The notes beneath the pieces were generated by a model that searched no databases, was not told the origin of the DNA, and saw only the letters and a list, made by a program, of their open reading frames with translations. Below are positions 33,192 to 43,491 of a stretch of 64,000 bases of DNA, in pieces. The DNA is taken from contig CAJZBQ010000004.1 in assembly GCA_914767885.1 (NCBI GenBank), forward strand, positions 1,031,001 to 1,095,000, read 5' to 3'. This DNA is from Blepharisma stoltei (lineage: Eukaryota; Ciliophora; Heterotrichea; Heterotrichida; Blepharismidae). The translations under genes were made by a program, and so were the position numbers. Numbering within the stretch: position 1 is the first letter of the stretch; each line of letters starts with the position of its first letter.

Positions 33192-33525
33192 ATTATAATT
33201 CTTTTGAGGTGTCAGAATTTTAACTGAATAATGATTATTGAAGATAATAATAATGTATTCAAAATATGTGTTTTGAAGCATTTTTAGTATTATAGATATT
33301 CTCTATAAATGCGTCTTAATTTATTTATTTGAAATAATTATAAAAATAATTTTTTTCTTTTATCTAATCATAAGTAGTTTTTGAAATATATAAAGAGAAG
33401 CGGTATGATTTGGGATGCATGATAAGGTAGCAGCATTTATCCTTATAAATAAAATTCCATTTTAAAAATCCATAATTAAAATAGATCTAAATTTATTCAT
33501 ATTTAATATATCAATTTGGTTTAGA

Positions 33526-33565
33526 ATAAATTCATCAACAACACATCATAATGCAATTTATCAAA
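33526..33565 (+). promoter_or_regulatory. Conserved upstream block of array copy A
   Basis: TCATCAACAACACATCATAA followed by TGCAATTTATCAA, the block shared by all seven copies. It lies about 235 bp before the ATG, roughly 150 bp further than in copies B-E and G. The rest of 33,192-33,799 is AT-rich spacer with no other feature seen. Confidence 0.5.
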
Positions 33566-33799
33566 TACTAGACTAGGCTAATTATATAGTTTACTATCCT
33601 AGGCTTACCATATATAATATCCAACTATTTTCAATTGCTAAAACTAGTATATTAATTAAAATAAGCTTTCTATTTCAGCGACATCATAAGCTAGCCAAAT
33701 TTCTTTGAAAAATTTATCAAATATTCCAAATCGAACTATTATTTTTGGCAATTATATTAACTTAAAATTCAATTATAAATAATAAATAAAGCAAACTGT

Positions 33800-36700
33800 A
33801 TGCCAGCATCATATGATATATCAAGAATAACCCAAATACTCCAAATTCCTTCTAGACTTCGTAGTAACGAAGATATAGCCTATCTTATGGCGCTTACATC
33901 GAAAATAGACTTTTTTACAAAGATAACTGAAGAACAAAAATCATCTGAAATTCATAGAGCATGCTGTCAAGTAATGACATTTGAGGAACATAACCCAGGA
34001 GATATAATAGTAAATTTTGGTGAAAACGGTTCTAATTTTTACATTGTTCTAAAAGGGTCAGCTTCAGTTAATATTCCTACACAATGTTAAAAATGTCAGT
34101 TAGGAATAGGTCCTAACTCCTGCTAAGTAGGTCCGGGTCATATCATCCGAACTTAGTGAGAGAAGTCAAGCTTCTTGAGTCTCGGCTTGAAGAGAAGAAG
34201 TCGGTGCTGAGGCTGGCACTGACTAGAGAAGTCTTAATGGGAACGGTTTGACGGTTAGGCCGGTCCACCTACCGTTATTCAGAGCTGCTAATGTAGCTTG
34301 GGCCTCAAGTAAAAGAAGACTGATGGCAAGATGCCAGACTAATTCGTTAAACTTAAACTTAATATTCCTACAAAGAAAAGAATGACAATAAATCTCAGTG
34401 ATGTAGCGACAGATAAACTTAAAAAGATTATATCGACGCTTAATGATGAGCAAGATGATGTATCTGAAATAAAGGTTGACCCAAGAAAAAAGAGAAGAAG
34501 AGCTGGGAAAATTTTCAATGCTGTTGATCTTATTTCACTTAATGCTGCTATGCAAGAAAAGAAGAATGATGACACTGATAACCCACAGTTAAATGAATTT
34601 TGAAAAATAAATGATTTATTCCAGGACAAGCTTGACGAAGAAAAAGTAATAATTCTTGATTTTCTGTCTAAACAAAACCCAGAAGCAAGAGTTGTAGAAA
34701 TAGAAATTGAGGAGTTAACCAAAGTTTCTATAATAAATGAAGGTGAATCTTTTGGAGAATTATCATTAATAAGTGAAAGGCCTAGAGCTGCCACACTTAT
34801 AACAGAAGAAAAAATAATTTTGGGAGTCATATCAAAGCCAAATTTTAAAAAAATTCTGGGAATTCTTGCAGAAAAAAGGCTTAATGAAAAAATTGAATTT
34901 CTTCAAGCTTTACCAATGTTTTCAAATTGAAGCAAAATTGCTTTATATAAACTAGGGTATTATTTTAAAAGAGTTGTTTACAAGAAGCATCAATTTGTAT
35001 ATAAAGAAGGTGAACCTGCCAACACTGTATATTTTGTAAAATCCGGAGAATTTAAAGTAAAAGTAAATTAGATTACAAAAATCCATAGTGAGTTAAAAGG
35101 AGTTGTTGATACCTCTTCTCTAGACTCTAAAAAAAGCCGCTTAAGTAGCCATGGCACTGTTCTTAGACTTGGAAAAATGAGGAAAATAGGTATCCAAAAA
35201 CAATTGCAATTGGTAATTAAAGGGAAAAACGAAATGATAGGAATGGAAGAAGCATTGGAAAATTTTGAAAAAAGGATCCACTCTTGCCAATGCTGGTCAG
35301 ATGAAGGCGAATTATTATGCATAAGTAGAGAGGTAATTAAAAATTAGAACTTGAATAATGGAATATAGAACTTTTTCTTCAATAGCGCGATAAGGCGCAT
35401 TCCTAGGTTTTACCGGAGGGTCTTGGATATATGAAAACCTGCTATTCCTTATTCATGGGGGAGACAAACAGCCTAAATAAAGAATTCCGCCTAATCAATC
35501 TCGAGAACTTGAAGAGAGGCTGTGTGGAAAATTTACATTTTGGTTCGTCAAATGAATCTGACGAGCCATTTCTGGCCAGTACTTGAAAATAAAAAATGAT
35601 AGTTGTCAGAATTTTATTAATTTTCTGATGAAGAGTATGATCAGAATTTTAATAAATGGCACAGGATCAAGTAATTAATTAAGTCACTATGAAAAAAGTC
35701 AAATTTTAAAAATCATTACTGGCATGTCTCCCTAAAGCAGTAAAGAGTATTCATTACGTTATCTTTATGCTTAAATTATCTCTTCAAATCTTCTATTAAA
35801 AGTTTGGATTTTGGAATTTTAAAAAATAATTAAGATGGTTAAGTCACTATAAAAAATGTCAAATTTTAAAAATCATTACTGGCATCGTCTCCCTAAGGCA
35901 GTAAAGAGTATTCATTATATTATCTTTATGCTTAAATTATCTCTTTAAATCTTCTATTAAAATTTTGAATTTTGAAATTTTAAAAAATAATTAAGATGGT
36001 TAAGGCACTATGAAAAAAGTCAAATTTTAAAAATCATTACTGGCATCGAGTCCCTAAGGCAGTAACGAGTATTCATTACGTTATCTTAACGATTTAATTA
36101 TCTCTTTAAATCTTCTATTAAAAGTTGAATTTTTTGAGATTTTTTAAAAAAAAAATTAAGATGGTTAAGTCACTATGAAAAAAGTCAAATTTTAAAAATC
36201 ATTATTGGCATCTTCTCCCTAAGGCAGTAAAGAGTATTCATTATGTTATGTTTATGCTTAAATTATCTCTTCAAATGTTCTATTAAAAGTTTGAATTTTG
36301 AAATTTAAAAACAAATTTAAGATGGCTAAGTCACTATGATTATAAAAATCATTACTGGCATCGTCTCCCTAAGGCAGCAAAGAGTATTCATTACGTTATC
36401 TTTATGCTTAAATTATCTCTTTAAATCTTCTATTAAAAGTTTGAATTTTGAAATTTATTGTCAAAAGAATTATTAAAATTCTGATCATACTCTTCATCAG
36501 AAAATTAATAAAATTCTGACAACTATCATTTTTTATTTCAAGTACTAGCCAGAATAGGCTTGTCAGATTCATTTGACGAACCAAAATGTAAATTTTTCAC
36601 ACACAGCCTCTCTTCAAGTTCTCGAGATTGATTAGGCGGAATTCTTTATTTAGGCTGTTTGTGTCTCCCCCATGAATAAGGAATAGCAGGTTTTCATATG

Positions 36701-37697
36701 TCCAAGACCCTCCGGTAAAACCTAGGAATGCGCCTTATCGCGCTATTGAAGAAAAAGTTCTATAGCCTATCCTGATACCTGAGCCCAAATAAGAGATAAG
36801 CACAATGCAAATAATGCGTTTTTTAAAGACAGAGTTACTCAATTAACCAAAATTGAGGAGGCAAAGAAGTCATTAGATTTTACATCTTTTAGCAAGATAC
36901 CCATTAAGCGCTTGGTAAAAGAAAAAAAAGAACAGAAAGAACAAAATTGAGTCGAAAAATCAAAAGAGCCAATTCCTCATGTAGTAGAAAAGCCTATAAA
37001 AGAGTCTAGATATATAGCGCTTTCCCGAGGATGGCGCGGAATGGCGCCATCCTCGGGAAAAGTCAACTAAGCATCCACACGGGAACTGGGAGTTCCACGT
37101 GTGGATGCCATTTTTGACATGTGGGATCCAAACTTCCACATGTCAAAATGGCATCCACACGTGGAACTCCCAGTTCCCGTGTGGATGCCTTCCTGGCTTT
37201 CCCGAGGATGGCGCCATTCCGCGCCATCCTCGGGAAAGCGCTATAGCATTCCGGAAAAACAATTTAAGAATTCTTCTCGATCAATGTCTCCAAAGCATAA
37301 CAGATTTAAATCCTCTCCAAGCCCAAGCCCATGTCCAAGCCCGGAAAGAGTAAAAACTGAAGAATCGCCTGTACATAAAGAAGACAGATCAATATATTTT
37401 TTTAATAGAAGAATTGACACTGTGCACTCAAATCTTGATAGTCCTAAAAGTCCTCAGAGTTTTACTAACAGTTTTACAAGGAGAGTTAAGACAAATCCAT
37501 ATAAAAAGATTGTTCATAGAAGAGTAGCTCCACCTAATTTCTTGAGAAATTATAAATCACGAGCTTCAAGCAGAAAAGCTGATAATTCAATAGAAGAGCT
37601 TGTAGCAAAATTTAAAGAAAACGTAGACCAAAGCTATAGAAAATATTCTGCAGAGATACAATCAAGCAAGAAGGAAGCGAATAGTTATTTTCTTTAA
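33800..37697 (+). CDS. Dual cNMP-binding-domain protein, copy A
   Basis: First of seven tandem paralogues, 648 residues after processing. Exon 1 (966 nt) holds cNBD1: ITEEQKSSEIHRACCQVMTF, FGENGSNFYIVLKGSASV, then an insert of about 100 charged residues, then the phosphate-binding cassette GESFGELSLISERPRAAT with its Glu and Arg. cNBD2 follows (LPMFSNWSKIALYKLG) but lacks a proper cassette. Two 15-nt introns lie at 35057-35071 and 35333-35347. The tail is basic and Ser/Pro-rich (SSPSPSPCPSPERVK; VHRRVAPPNFLRNY), probably disordered. Interrupted by a GC-rich insertion, a 1.4 kb IES and a family C IES. Likely a cyclic-nucleotide sensor without attached kinase; partner unknown. Confidence 0.85.
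34082..34372. mobile_element. GC-rich insertion with 14-bp duplication in copy A
   Basis: TTAATATTCCTACA at 34068-34081 and 34359-34372. Removing the 277-bp insert and one copy makes exon 1 exactly 966 nt, as in uninterrupted copies E and G, and restores SVNIPTKKR. Confidence 0.85.
35366..36764. mobile_element. Large IES (1399 bp) with about 290-bp terminal inverted repeats
   Basis: Ends TAGAACTTTTTCTTCAATAG and exact complement; arms run about 35366-35660 and 36472-36764. Keeping one TA joins NNGI to AYPDTWAQIRDK, matching paralogues (ITYPDTWAQ). The centre is a tandem array. No ORF of note. Confidence 0.88.
35680..36470. repeat. Five tandem repeats of about 160 bp
   Basis: Units begin near TTAAGTCACTATGAAAAAAG and contain ATCATTACTGGCATCGTCTC and AAGAGTATTCATTACGTTAT. 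Starts are at about 35680, 35838, 35999, 36158 and 36320. The units diverge by a few percent by eye. They fill the space between the IES arms. Confidence 0.8.
37013..37243. mobile_element. Family C IES (231 bp) in copy A
   Basis: TIR TATAGCGCTTTCCCGAGGAT and complement. Excision restores AGA TAT AGC ATT (RYSI), identical to the sequence in copy E. Interior inverted repeats include ATCCACACGTGGAACTCCCA. Outer ends are themselves hairpins (GATGGCGC and GCGCCATC). Confidence 0.88.
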
Positions 37698-37788
37698 ATA
37701 TGAGTTATCAATTGCAGTATAGGGGAAATATGATATCACGATTATAAATTATTATTTAATTAAGCAAAATAATATATAATTTTCTTTC

Positions 37789-38111
37789 TAACTCTCCCCT
37801 AAAAAAATTTTATTCGCTTACGGATATAAATTTTATAGAAAACTTTGTTTTTGAAATTTAAAACAATTCCAATTTGTAAAAATTGATAAGCAAAAATTTA
37901 TTCAATTTGCGACATTTATATTTTAAAATGCAAGCTGTTTAAAATTAATCAGAATTAGCTATAAATTTCGTTATAATAATTATCATTTATATCAATTTTT
38001 TTCATAAAATTTTCATTTTAAAATTTTTTTTTTTTCACTCATGGAGGTCGGGCTTTTAGGTAAAAAATAGAGATTTTGCTAGTGGATTTGATCGCTCACA
38101 AAGGGGGGAGG
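37789..38111. mobile_element. Degenerate family A element, TAA-bounded, between copies A and B
   Basis: TAA CTCTCCCC on the left and GGGGGGAGG TAA on the right, in reverse orientation relative to 25832. Inner motifs (TTTCACTCATGGAGG) are decayed. The remaining 640 bp up to copy B show no gene. Confidence 0.6.
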
Positions 38112-38640
38112 TAAGCACAAATATTTACTATTCAAGTCAAAAATATAATGAAATCTATTATAAAAATCTTATGTGAATGGATTAAACATATTAATTGCGA
38201 TAAGCACTGCTGTAATTTTTTATTGCAGTATAGCATGATGCTATCTCTTCTTAGCAAATATACAGAGATATTGATGGCAGAGCAAATACAATCTGTCCTT
38301 GAAGCAGTACAATGCTCAGCAAGATAATAAAATTTGATTGCCAAAAAGAGTTATAAATCAATGATGAGGTCCATAATAATGCACTTAATAGGAGTATCTC
38401 AAGAAATAGAAGCTTAAATAATAATAAATATCAAACAACTACAATACTGACTTTCATAGGTTTGGGCTTTATAAATGGTAGTGGATCATTACCTTATTTA
38501 TTCATCCTTAAATAAATTATTAAACTACTAATCTTTACTCTACAAAAATCTGTGATATCATTATTTCTTATTTAAAATTTCTCAACAACATATATCTCAT
38601 TCATTTTTATTTTTAAATTATAATTATTTGACTTTAAAAT

Positions 38641-38680
38641 TAATTAATCAACAACTCATCTTAATGCAATCTATTAAACA
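38641..38680 (+). promoter_or_regulatory. Conserved upstream block of copy B
   Basis: AATTAATCAACAACTCATCT then TAATGCAATCTATTAAAC, about 90 bp before the ATG. Shared with the other array copies while the surrounding spacer is not. Confidence 0.5.
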
Positions 38681-38754
38681 ATTTTTAGCAGGCTATCTTT
38701 TAATGATTCTTTGCAGCTTAATATTATTATTTAAATATAAATATTACAATTTAT

Positions 38755-41700
38755 ATGTCAATATCATATGATATATCAAGGATAATTCAAATACTGCAAA
38801 TTCCTTCTAGACTTCGTAGCAATGAAGACATTGCTTATCTTATGACTCACACATCTAAAATAGACTTTTTTAAAAAGATAACTGAAGAACAAAAATCATC
38901 TGAAGTTCATGAATACTGCTGCCAAGTAATGACATTTGAGGAGCATAATCCAGAAGATATAATAGTAAATTTTGGTGAAAACGGATCTAATTTTTACATT
39001 GTTCTAAAAGGGTCAGCTTCAGTCAATATTCCTACAAAGAAAAAGATAGCAGTAAATCTCAGAGATTTAAAGAAATATAGACTTAAAACATTTTTATTAA
39101 CGCTTTATGATGGAGAAGATGAAGTCCCTGACCCCTCCCTTTAAATAGGGACAAAAAATTTTGTTCCAATTCAAAGGGGGGTTTAAAATATAAAATCTTT
39201 ATAAAAAAAAATTATATAAAATTTATCGAATTAGATTAATAAATTTGTTTAATAAAATGCTATTTACTCTTTATCCTTTAAAAAAAAGCAGGATATAACT
39301 AAATTCTCATTATTAGTTAATACGCCTCTATTAATTGGCATCAAACCTATTTACACAAAAATTATTATCTTTATTGATAAAAAAAAAAATTTCGAAAATT
39401 TATCGATCAAAGTGCTAATTTTGTTTAAATAAGATATTATTTATGCTCTATTCTTTAAAATAAACAAGAAATAAGTAAATTTTCAATTTTTGTAAAGAAT
39501 TCGCATTGAATTAATATCAAAATTTATTTAAATAAAAAATATATTTTTATTGAAAAAAATAAAAATTTTTAAACAAAAAAAAAATTTAAAATATTTTAGC
39601 AATTGAGGATAATAAATTTATTTAATTAAGATGCTCTTTATGCTATCTTCTTTAAACAAGAGCAAGATATAACTAAATTTTTTAATTTTAGTTAAGAAGA
39701 AACATTTAACTTATATCAAGACTTTTTACATAAAAAATTATGATTTTTTATATATAAAATTTTTTATTATAAAATTAAATTTTGTTCAATTTAATGGTTA
39801 ATTTACCCAAAAAAATGGAAATTTTACCTATATTTTGTTCCAGTTTAAAGGGAGAAGTGAGATAAATCTTGACTTAAAAAAAAAGAAAAGAAGAGTCGGG
39901 AGAATTTTCAATGCGGTTGATCTTAATTCACTTAATACTGCCATGCAAGAAAAGAAAAATGAAGACAATGGTAATCAGCAATTGAATGAATTTTCTAAAA
40001 TAAACGATCTATTTAAAGACAAAATTGATGAAGAAAAGGAAATAATTCTTGGTTTTTTGTCTAACTCCCCCCCCTCCGTGAGTGAACAAAACCATTAGAA
40101 AAATCGCTATTTTTTGCCCAAAAACCCACCCTCCGTGAGTGAACAAAAATTTTTTTAATAGAAAATTTTTTTATGGAAAAAATTTTGATATATAAATAAT
40201 AATTAGTATAATGAAATCTAGAGCTAATTCTGTTTAATTTTAAACGAATTGCTTTTTAAAACATAAATTTTATAAATTAAATTAATATTTGCTTTCCAAT
40301 TTTTGCGAATTTAGATTTTTTTAAATTTCGAAAAAAAAAATTTTTTATAAAATTTATATATAAATTTTTTAAAAAAAAAAATTGACCCCTCCGTGAGTGA
40401 ACAAAATTGTTTTGTTCACACATGGAGGGGGGGGAATAAGCAAAATCCAGGAACAAGATTTGTAGAAGTAGAAACTGAGAAGTTAAGTAAAGTTGCTATC
40501 ATAAATGAAGGCGGATCCTTTGGAGAGCTATCTTTAATAAGTGAAAGACCTAGGGCTGCTACAATTATAGCAGAAGAAAAAATAATTTTAGGAGTCCTCT
40601 CAAAGGTAAACTTCAAAAAAATTCTTGGAAATCTAGCAGAAAAAAAGCTCAATGAAAAAATTAAATTTCTTCAAACCTTGCCAATGTTTTCGAATTGAAG
40701 CAAAATTGCTTTGTATAAATTAGGATTCTATTTTTCAAGAATTTTATATAAGAAGCATCAGTTTGTATATAAAGAAGGTGATCCAGCTAACACTGTATAT
40801 TTTGTAAAGTCAGGAGAGTATAAGGTAAAAGTAAATTAGATTACAAAAATCCATAGTGAGCTAAAAGGGGTTGTTGATACTTCATCTCTTGGTTCTCAAA
40901 CAAGCCGGCTAAGTAGTCATAGCTCTGTTCTTAGACTAGGAAAAATGAGGAAAAAAAGTATCAAAAAGCAATTGCAGTTAGTGATCAAAGGAAAAAATGA
41001 AATGATAGGAATGGAAGAAGCATTGGAGAATTTTGAAAAAAGGATTCACTCTTGTCAATGCATATCTGATGAAGGCGAGGTGTTTTGCATAAGTAGAGAT
41101 GTAATTATCATTTAGAATTTGAATATTGGGATAACTTATCCTGATACATGAGCCCAAATAAGAGATAAACATAATGCAAATTATGCATTTTATAAACAAA
41201 GGGCCATCCAATTAACAAAAATTGAAGAGGTAAAAAAATCATTCGATTTTAGATCATTAACTCACCCCTCCATAAGCTAATAGCAAAATCTTGTTCGCTT
41301 ACGAGAGGGTTAATTTTTTTTTAAAAAATTATATATAAATTTTATAGAAATAATTTGTTTTCGGAATTTAAATATCCCAACTTCGCAAAAATTGGAGAGC
41401 AAATATTCATTTAATTTGTAAAATCTATGTTTTAAAGCTTAATTTGCTGCAAATTAAAGAGAATTAGCAAGGGATTTCATTATACTAATTATCACTTATA
41501 TATCAAAAATTTTTTCATAAAAATTTTTGTTAGCTCACTGAGGGTGGGTTTTTGGGCAAAAAATAGGAATTTTCCAATGGTTTTATTGCTCATTGAGTGG
41601 GGGAGTAAGTAAATTACCTGTTGAGCACTTGGAAAAAGAAAAAGAAGAAACTGAAAAATTAAAAGAACCAATTCCAAACATTCAAGAAAAACTTATAAAA

Positions 41701-42138
41701 GATGGCCTTCCAAGCGTTTTAGATAAACAACTTAAGCATTCTTCAACACTAACAACCCCAAAGCATAGAAGATTTAGATCATCTCCAGGCCCAAGCCCAT
41801 GCCCATATCCAGGCACAGAAAGAGAAAAACCTATAGATTTGCCTATCTTCAAAGAAGATAGGCAAATAGTTTTCTATAATAGAAAAATTGACACTGGGAC
41901 TCCAATATTTAATAATCTTAAAAGTCCGCAGGGTTTTAATACTGACTCTAAAAGAAGTACTGAAACAAATCCATACGAAAAATTTATTGATAAAAGATTT
42001 GCTCCTCGTAATTTTTTTAGCAATTGTAATTCACCAGCTTCTTCAAATAGAAAAGCTGATAGTGCGGAAGGAGGGCTTACTGCGAAGTTTAAAGATTATA
42101 CAGCTAGAGTTTTGAGAAAATACTCAGATGAAAGATAA
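38755..42138 (+). CDS. Dual cNMP-binding-domain protein, copy B
   Basis: 633 residues after removing three MITE-type IESs and two 15-nt introns (40825-40839, 41101-41115). Exon 1 again totals 966 nt (374+204+388). The cassette is GGSFGELSLISERPRAAT. It is the most divergent copy: the insert of cNBD1 starts NLRDLKKYRLKTF, IPNIQEKLIKDGLPSV replaces the usual KEARYS segment, and the C-terminus stops early at KYSDER without the SYFL ending. All junctions keep the frame, so it is probably functional after genome editing. Flanked downstream by a decayed OSBP fragment. Confidence 0.8.
39129..39857. mobile_element. IES, long family B, TGA-bounded, in copy B
   Basis: Left CC TGA CCCCTCCCTTTAAAT; right TTTAAAGGGAGAAG TGA GATA. 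Keeping one TGA gives EDEVPEINLD, aligned to EDDVSEIKVD of the paralogues, and exon length 966. No TA is present at the left end. Confidence 0.85.
40062..40436. mobile_element. IES, family A, TAA-bounded, in copy B
   Basis: TAA CTCCCCCCCCTCCGTG left, GGAGGGGGGGGAA TAA right, 375 bp, same orientation as 25832. Excision gives LSKQNPGTRFVE, matching LSKQNPEARVVE in paralogues. Confidence 0.9.
41258..41605. mobile_element. IES, family A, TAA-bounded, in copy B
   Basis: TAA CTCACCCCTCCATAAG left, GAGTGGGGGAG TAA right, reverse orientation, diverged. Excision gives FRSLSKLPVEHLE, as in paralogue C (SLSKLPIEHLE). Confidence 0.87.
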
Positions 42139-42199
42139 TATTAATTTCTTTAAATTTCTAATATTTGATTGGAAATCTGTATCATTATTATCTAATTAC

Positions 42200-42670
42200 G
42201 CAAATTAATCTTTATATTCTTTAGTTTTGAAACGTAAATTTGCCAACCTTCTACTTTTATAGTCCATTTTTACTCAATTTCTAAATTTTCTTTAGCAATC
42301 ACACTAAGTCTATTATATCTTCAATTGCTTCCAATGGGTTCACTGAAAATCTCTGCTAAGCAGGCCAATTATATCAATATTTTAATATCATTAAATTTCT
42401 CGACCAACTACGATTTATACCATATTTTTCGTTATTTTCCATTAGAGCTGGTTTAAAATCGTCTAATTTTCCTCTGTTTTAAATAAAATCATTTATCTTT
42501 TTAGGCTAAAACAATTATAATTTGCAATCTATTTTCTTTAAAGTAAATTCTACCTATTAGCAATTCTGATGTCCATAGTCAAGCCGTTTGCCCTATTCTC
42601 GGATAAATATGAAGCCTTTTTACATCTCTAAATTCCATATCAATTATACCACTGATCTATAGTTAAAATG
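42200..42670 (-). pseudogene. Decayed 3' fragment of the oxysterol-binding-protein gene
   Basis: By eye it follows the intact gene at 61,480-61,900 in order: GGGTTCACTGAAAATCTC against GGGTTCACTGGAAATCTG, TTAAATTTCTCGACCA against CTAAATTTCTCAGCCA, and AAAATCGTCTAATTTTCCTC against AAAATCGTCTAATTTGCC. Stops and indels destroy the frame. It shows that the duplicated unit carried the OSBP 3' end. Confidence 0.75.
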
Positions 42671-42724
42671 CTTTTTGATATCCCAGCAAAATTTAAACCT
42701 GCAAGATATTTAAAAAATGTATTT

Positions 42725-42856
42725 TTGCTTATTTATGGTAAATTGATTTTAAAATGTCAAAAAAAATTTTAACATACCATAGACTCAGTTATATATGTAA
42801 TGACATGTCAAAATTTTTTGAAATTTTAAAAAATCAATTTACCATAAATAAGCAAA
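42725..42856. mobile_element. Small palindromic element
   Basis: TTGCTTATTTATGGTAAATT and its complement lie at the two ends of about 130 bp of AT-rich DNA. Intergenic; probably a short IES or MITE remnant. Confidence 0.5.
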
Positions 42857-42895
42857 ATAAAATATTACCAATATATCATATTTTTTAACTTCCCC

Positions 42896-43168
42896 TCTGA
42901 GCAAAAAATTTTTCTTCGCTTATAAGTGAGATTTGATTTTTTTTAAAAAATATATATATATAATTTTTTCAAAATTTAAAAAATTACAATTATCAAAAAT
43001 TAGAAAGCAAATATTATTTTAATTTGTAAAATTTATGCTATAGAACGTAAGATACCGAAAATTAAACAGAATAGCTCGAGATTTCGTTATAAAAATTGAC
43101 ACTTATATATTAAAATTTTTTCACTCATGGGGTTTAAATGGGGATTTTTTCCAATGGTTTTGCGGGTA
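42896..43168. mobile_element. Degenerate family A element, TAA-bounded, intergenic
   Basis: TAA CTTCCCCTCTGAGC left and GTTTTGCGGGTA TAA right, reverse orientation. The interior still resembles family A (ATTAGAAAGCAAATATTATT). Much of the second terminal motif is lost. Confidence 0.5.
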
Positions 43169-43372
43169 TAAGAAAATGCTTTAATGAGTAAATTATGTAA
43201 TATTTTAAATTAAAAATGTATTCATTGTCCTCGTAACTAATTAATACAATTAAAATCCTTGCTCAAAAAAAGGAGACTCTGATTTCTCTACTCCCTTTTT
43301 AAGAATTTCGATAAGAGCCTAAATTATATACAGCGTCATTTTAATTTTTAACCTATAATTTTAGCTTTAAAA

Positions 43373-43411
43373 TGAATTAATCAACAGCTCATCTTAATCC
43401 AATTTTTCAAA
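43373..43411 (+). promoter_or_regulatory. Conserved upstream block of copy C
   Basis: GAATTAATCAACAGCTCATC then TTAATCCAATTTTTCAA, about 90 bp before the ATG. Confidence 0.5.
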
Positions 43412-43491
43412 CAATTCTTATCATAATCTAACTTTTAATAATTGCCTTATCTCAAGTGCTATTCTATATATAAATAAATACTAGTAATTGC

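Noticed and set aside
35680-36470. CRISPR-like array
   Set aside because: Units of about 160 bp are contiguous tandem repeats without spacers, inside a eukaryotic IES.
37101-37252. Extra coding segment in copy A before KRYSIPEK
   Set aside because: It reads through the family C IES; excision gives exactly the paralogue sequence RYSIP.
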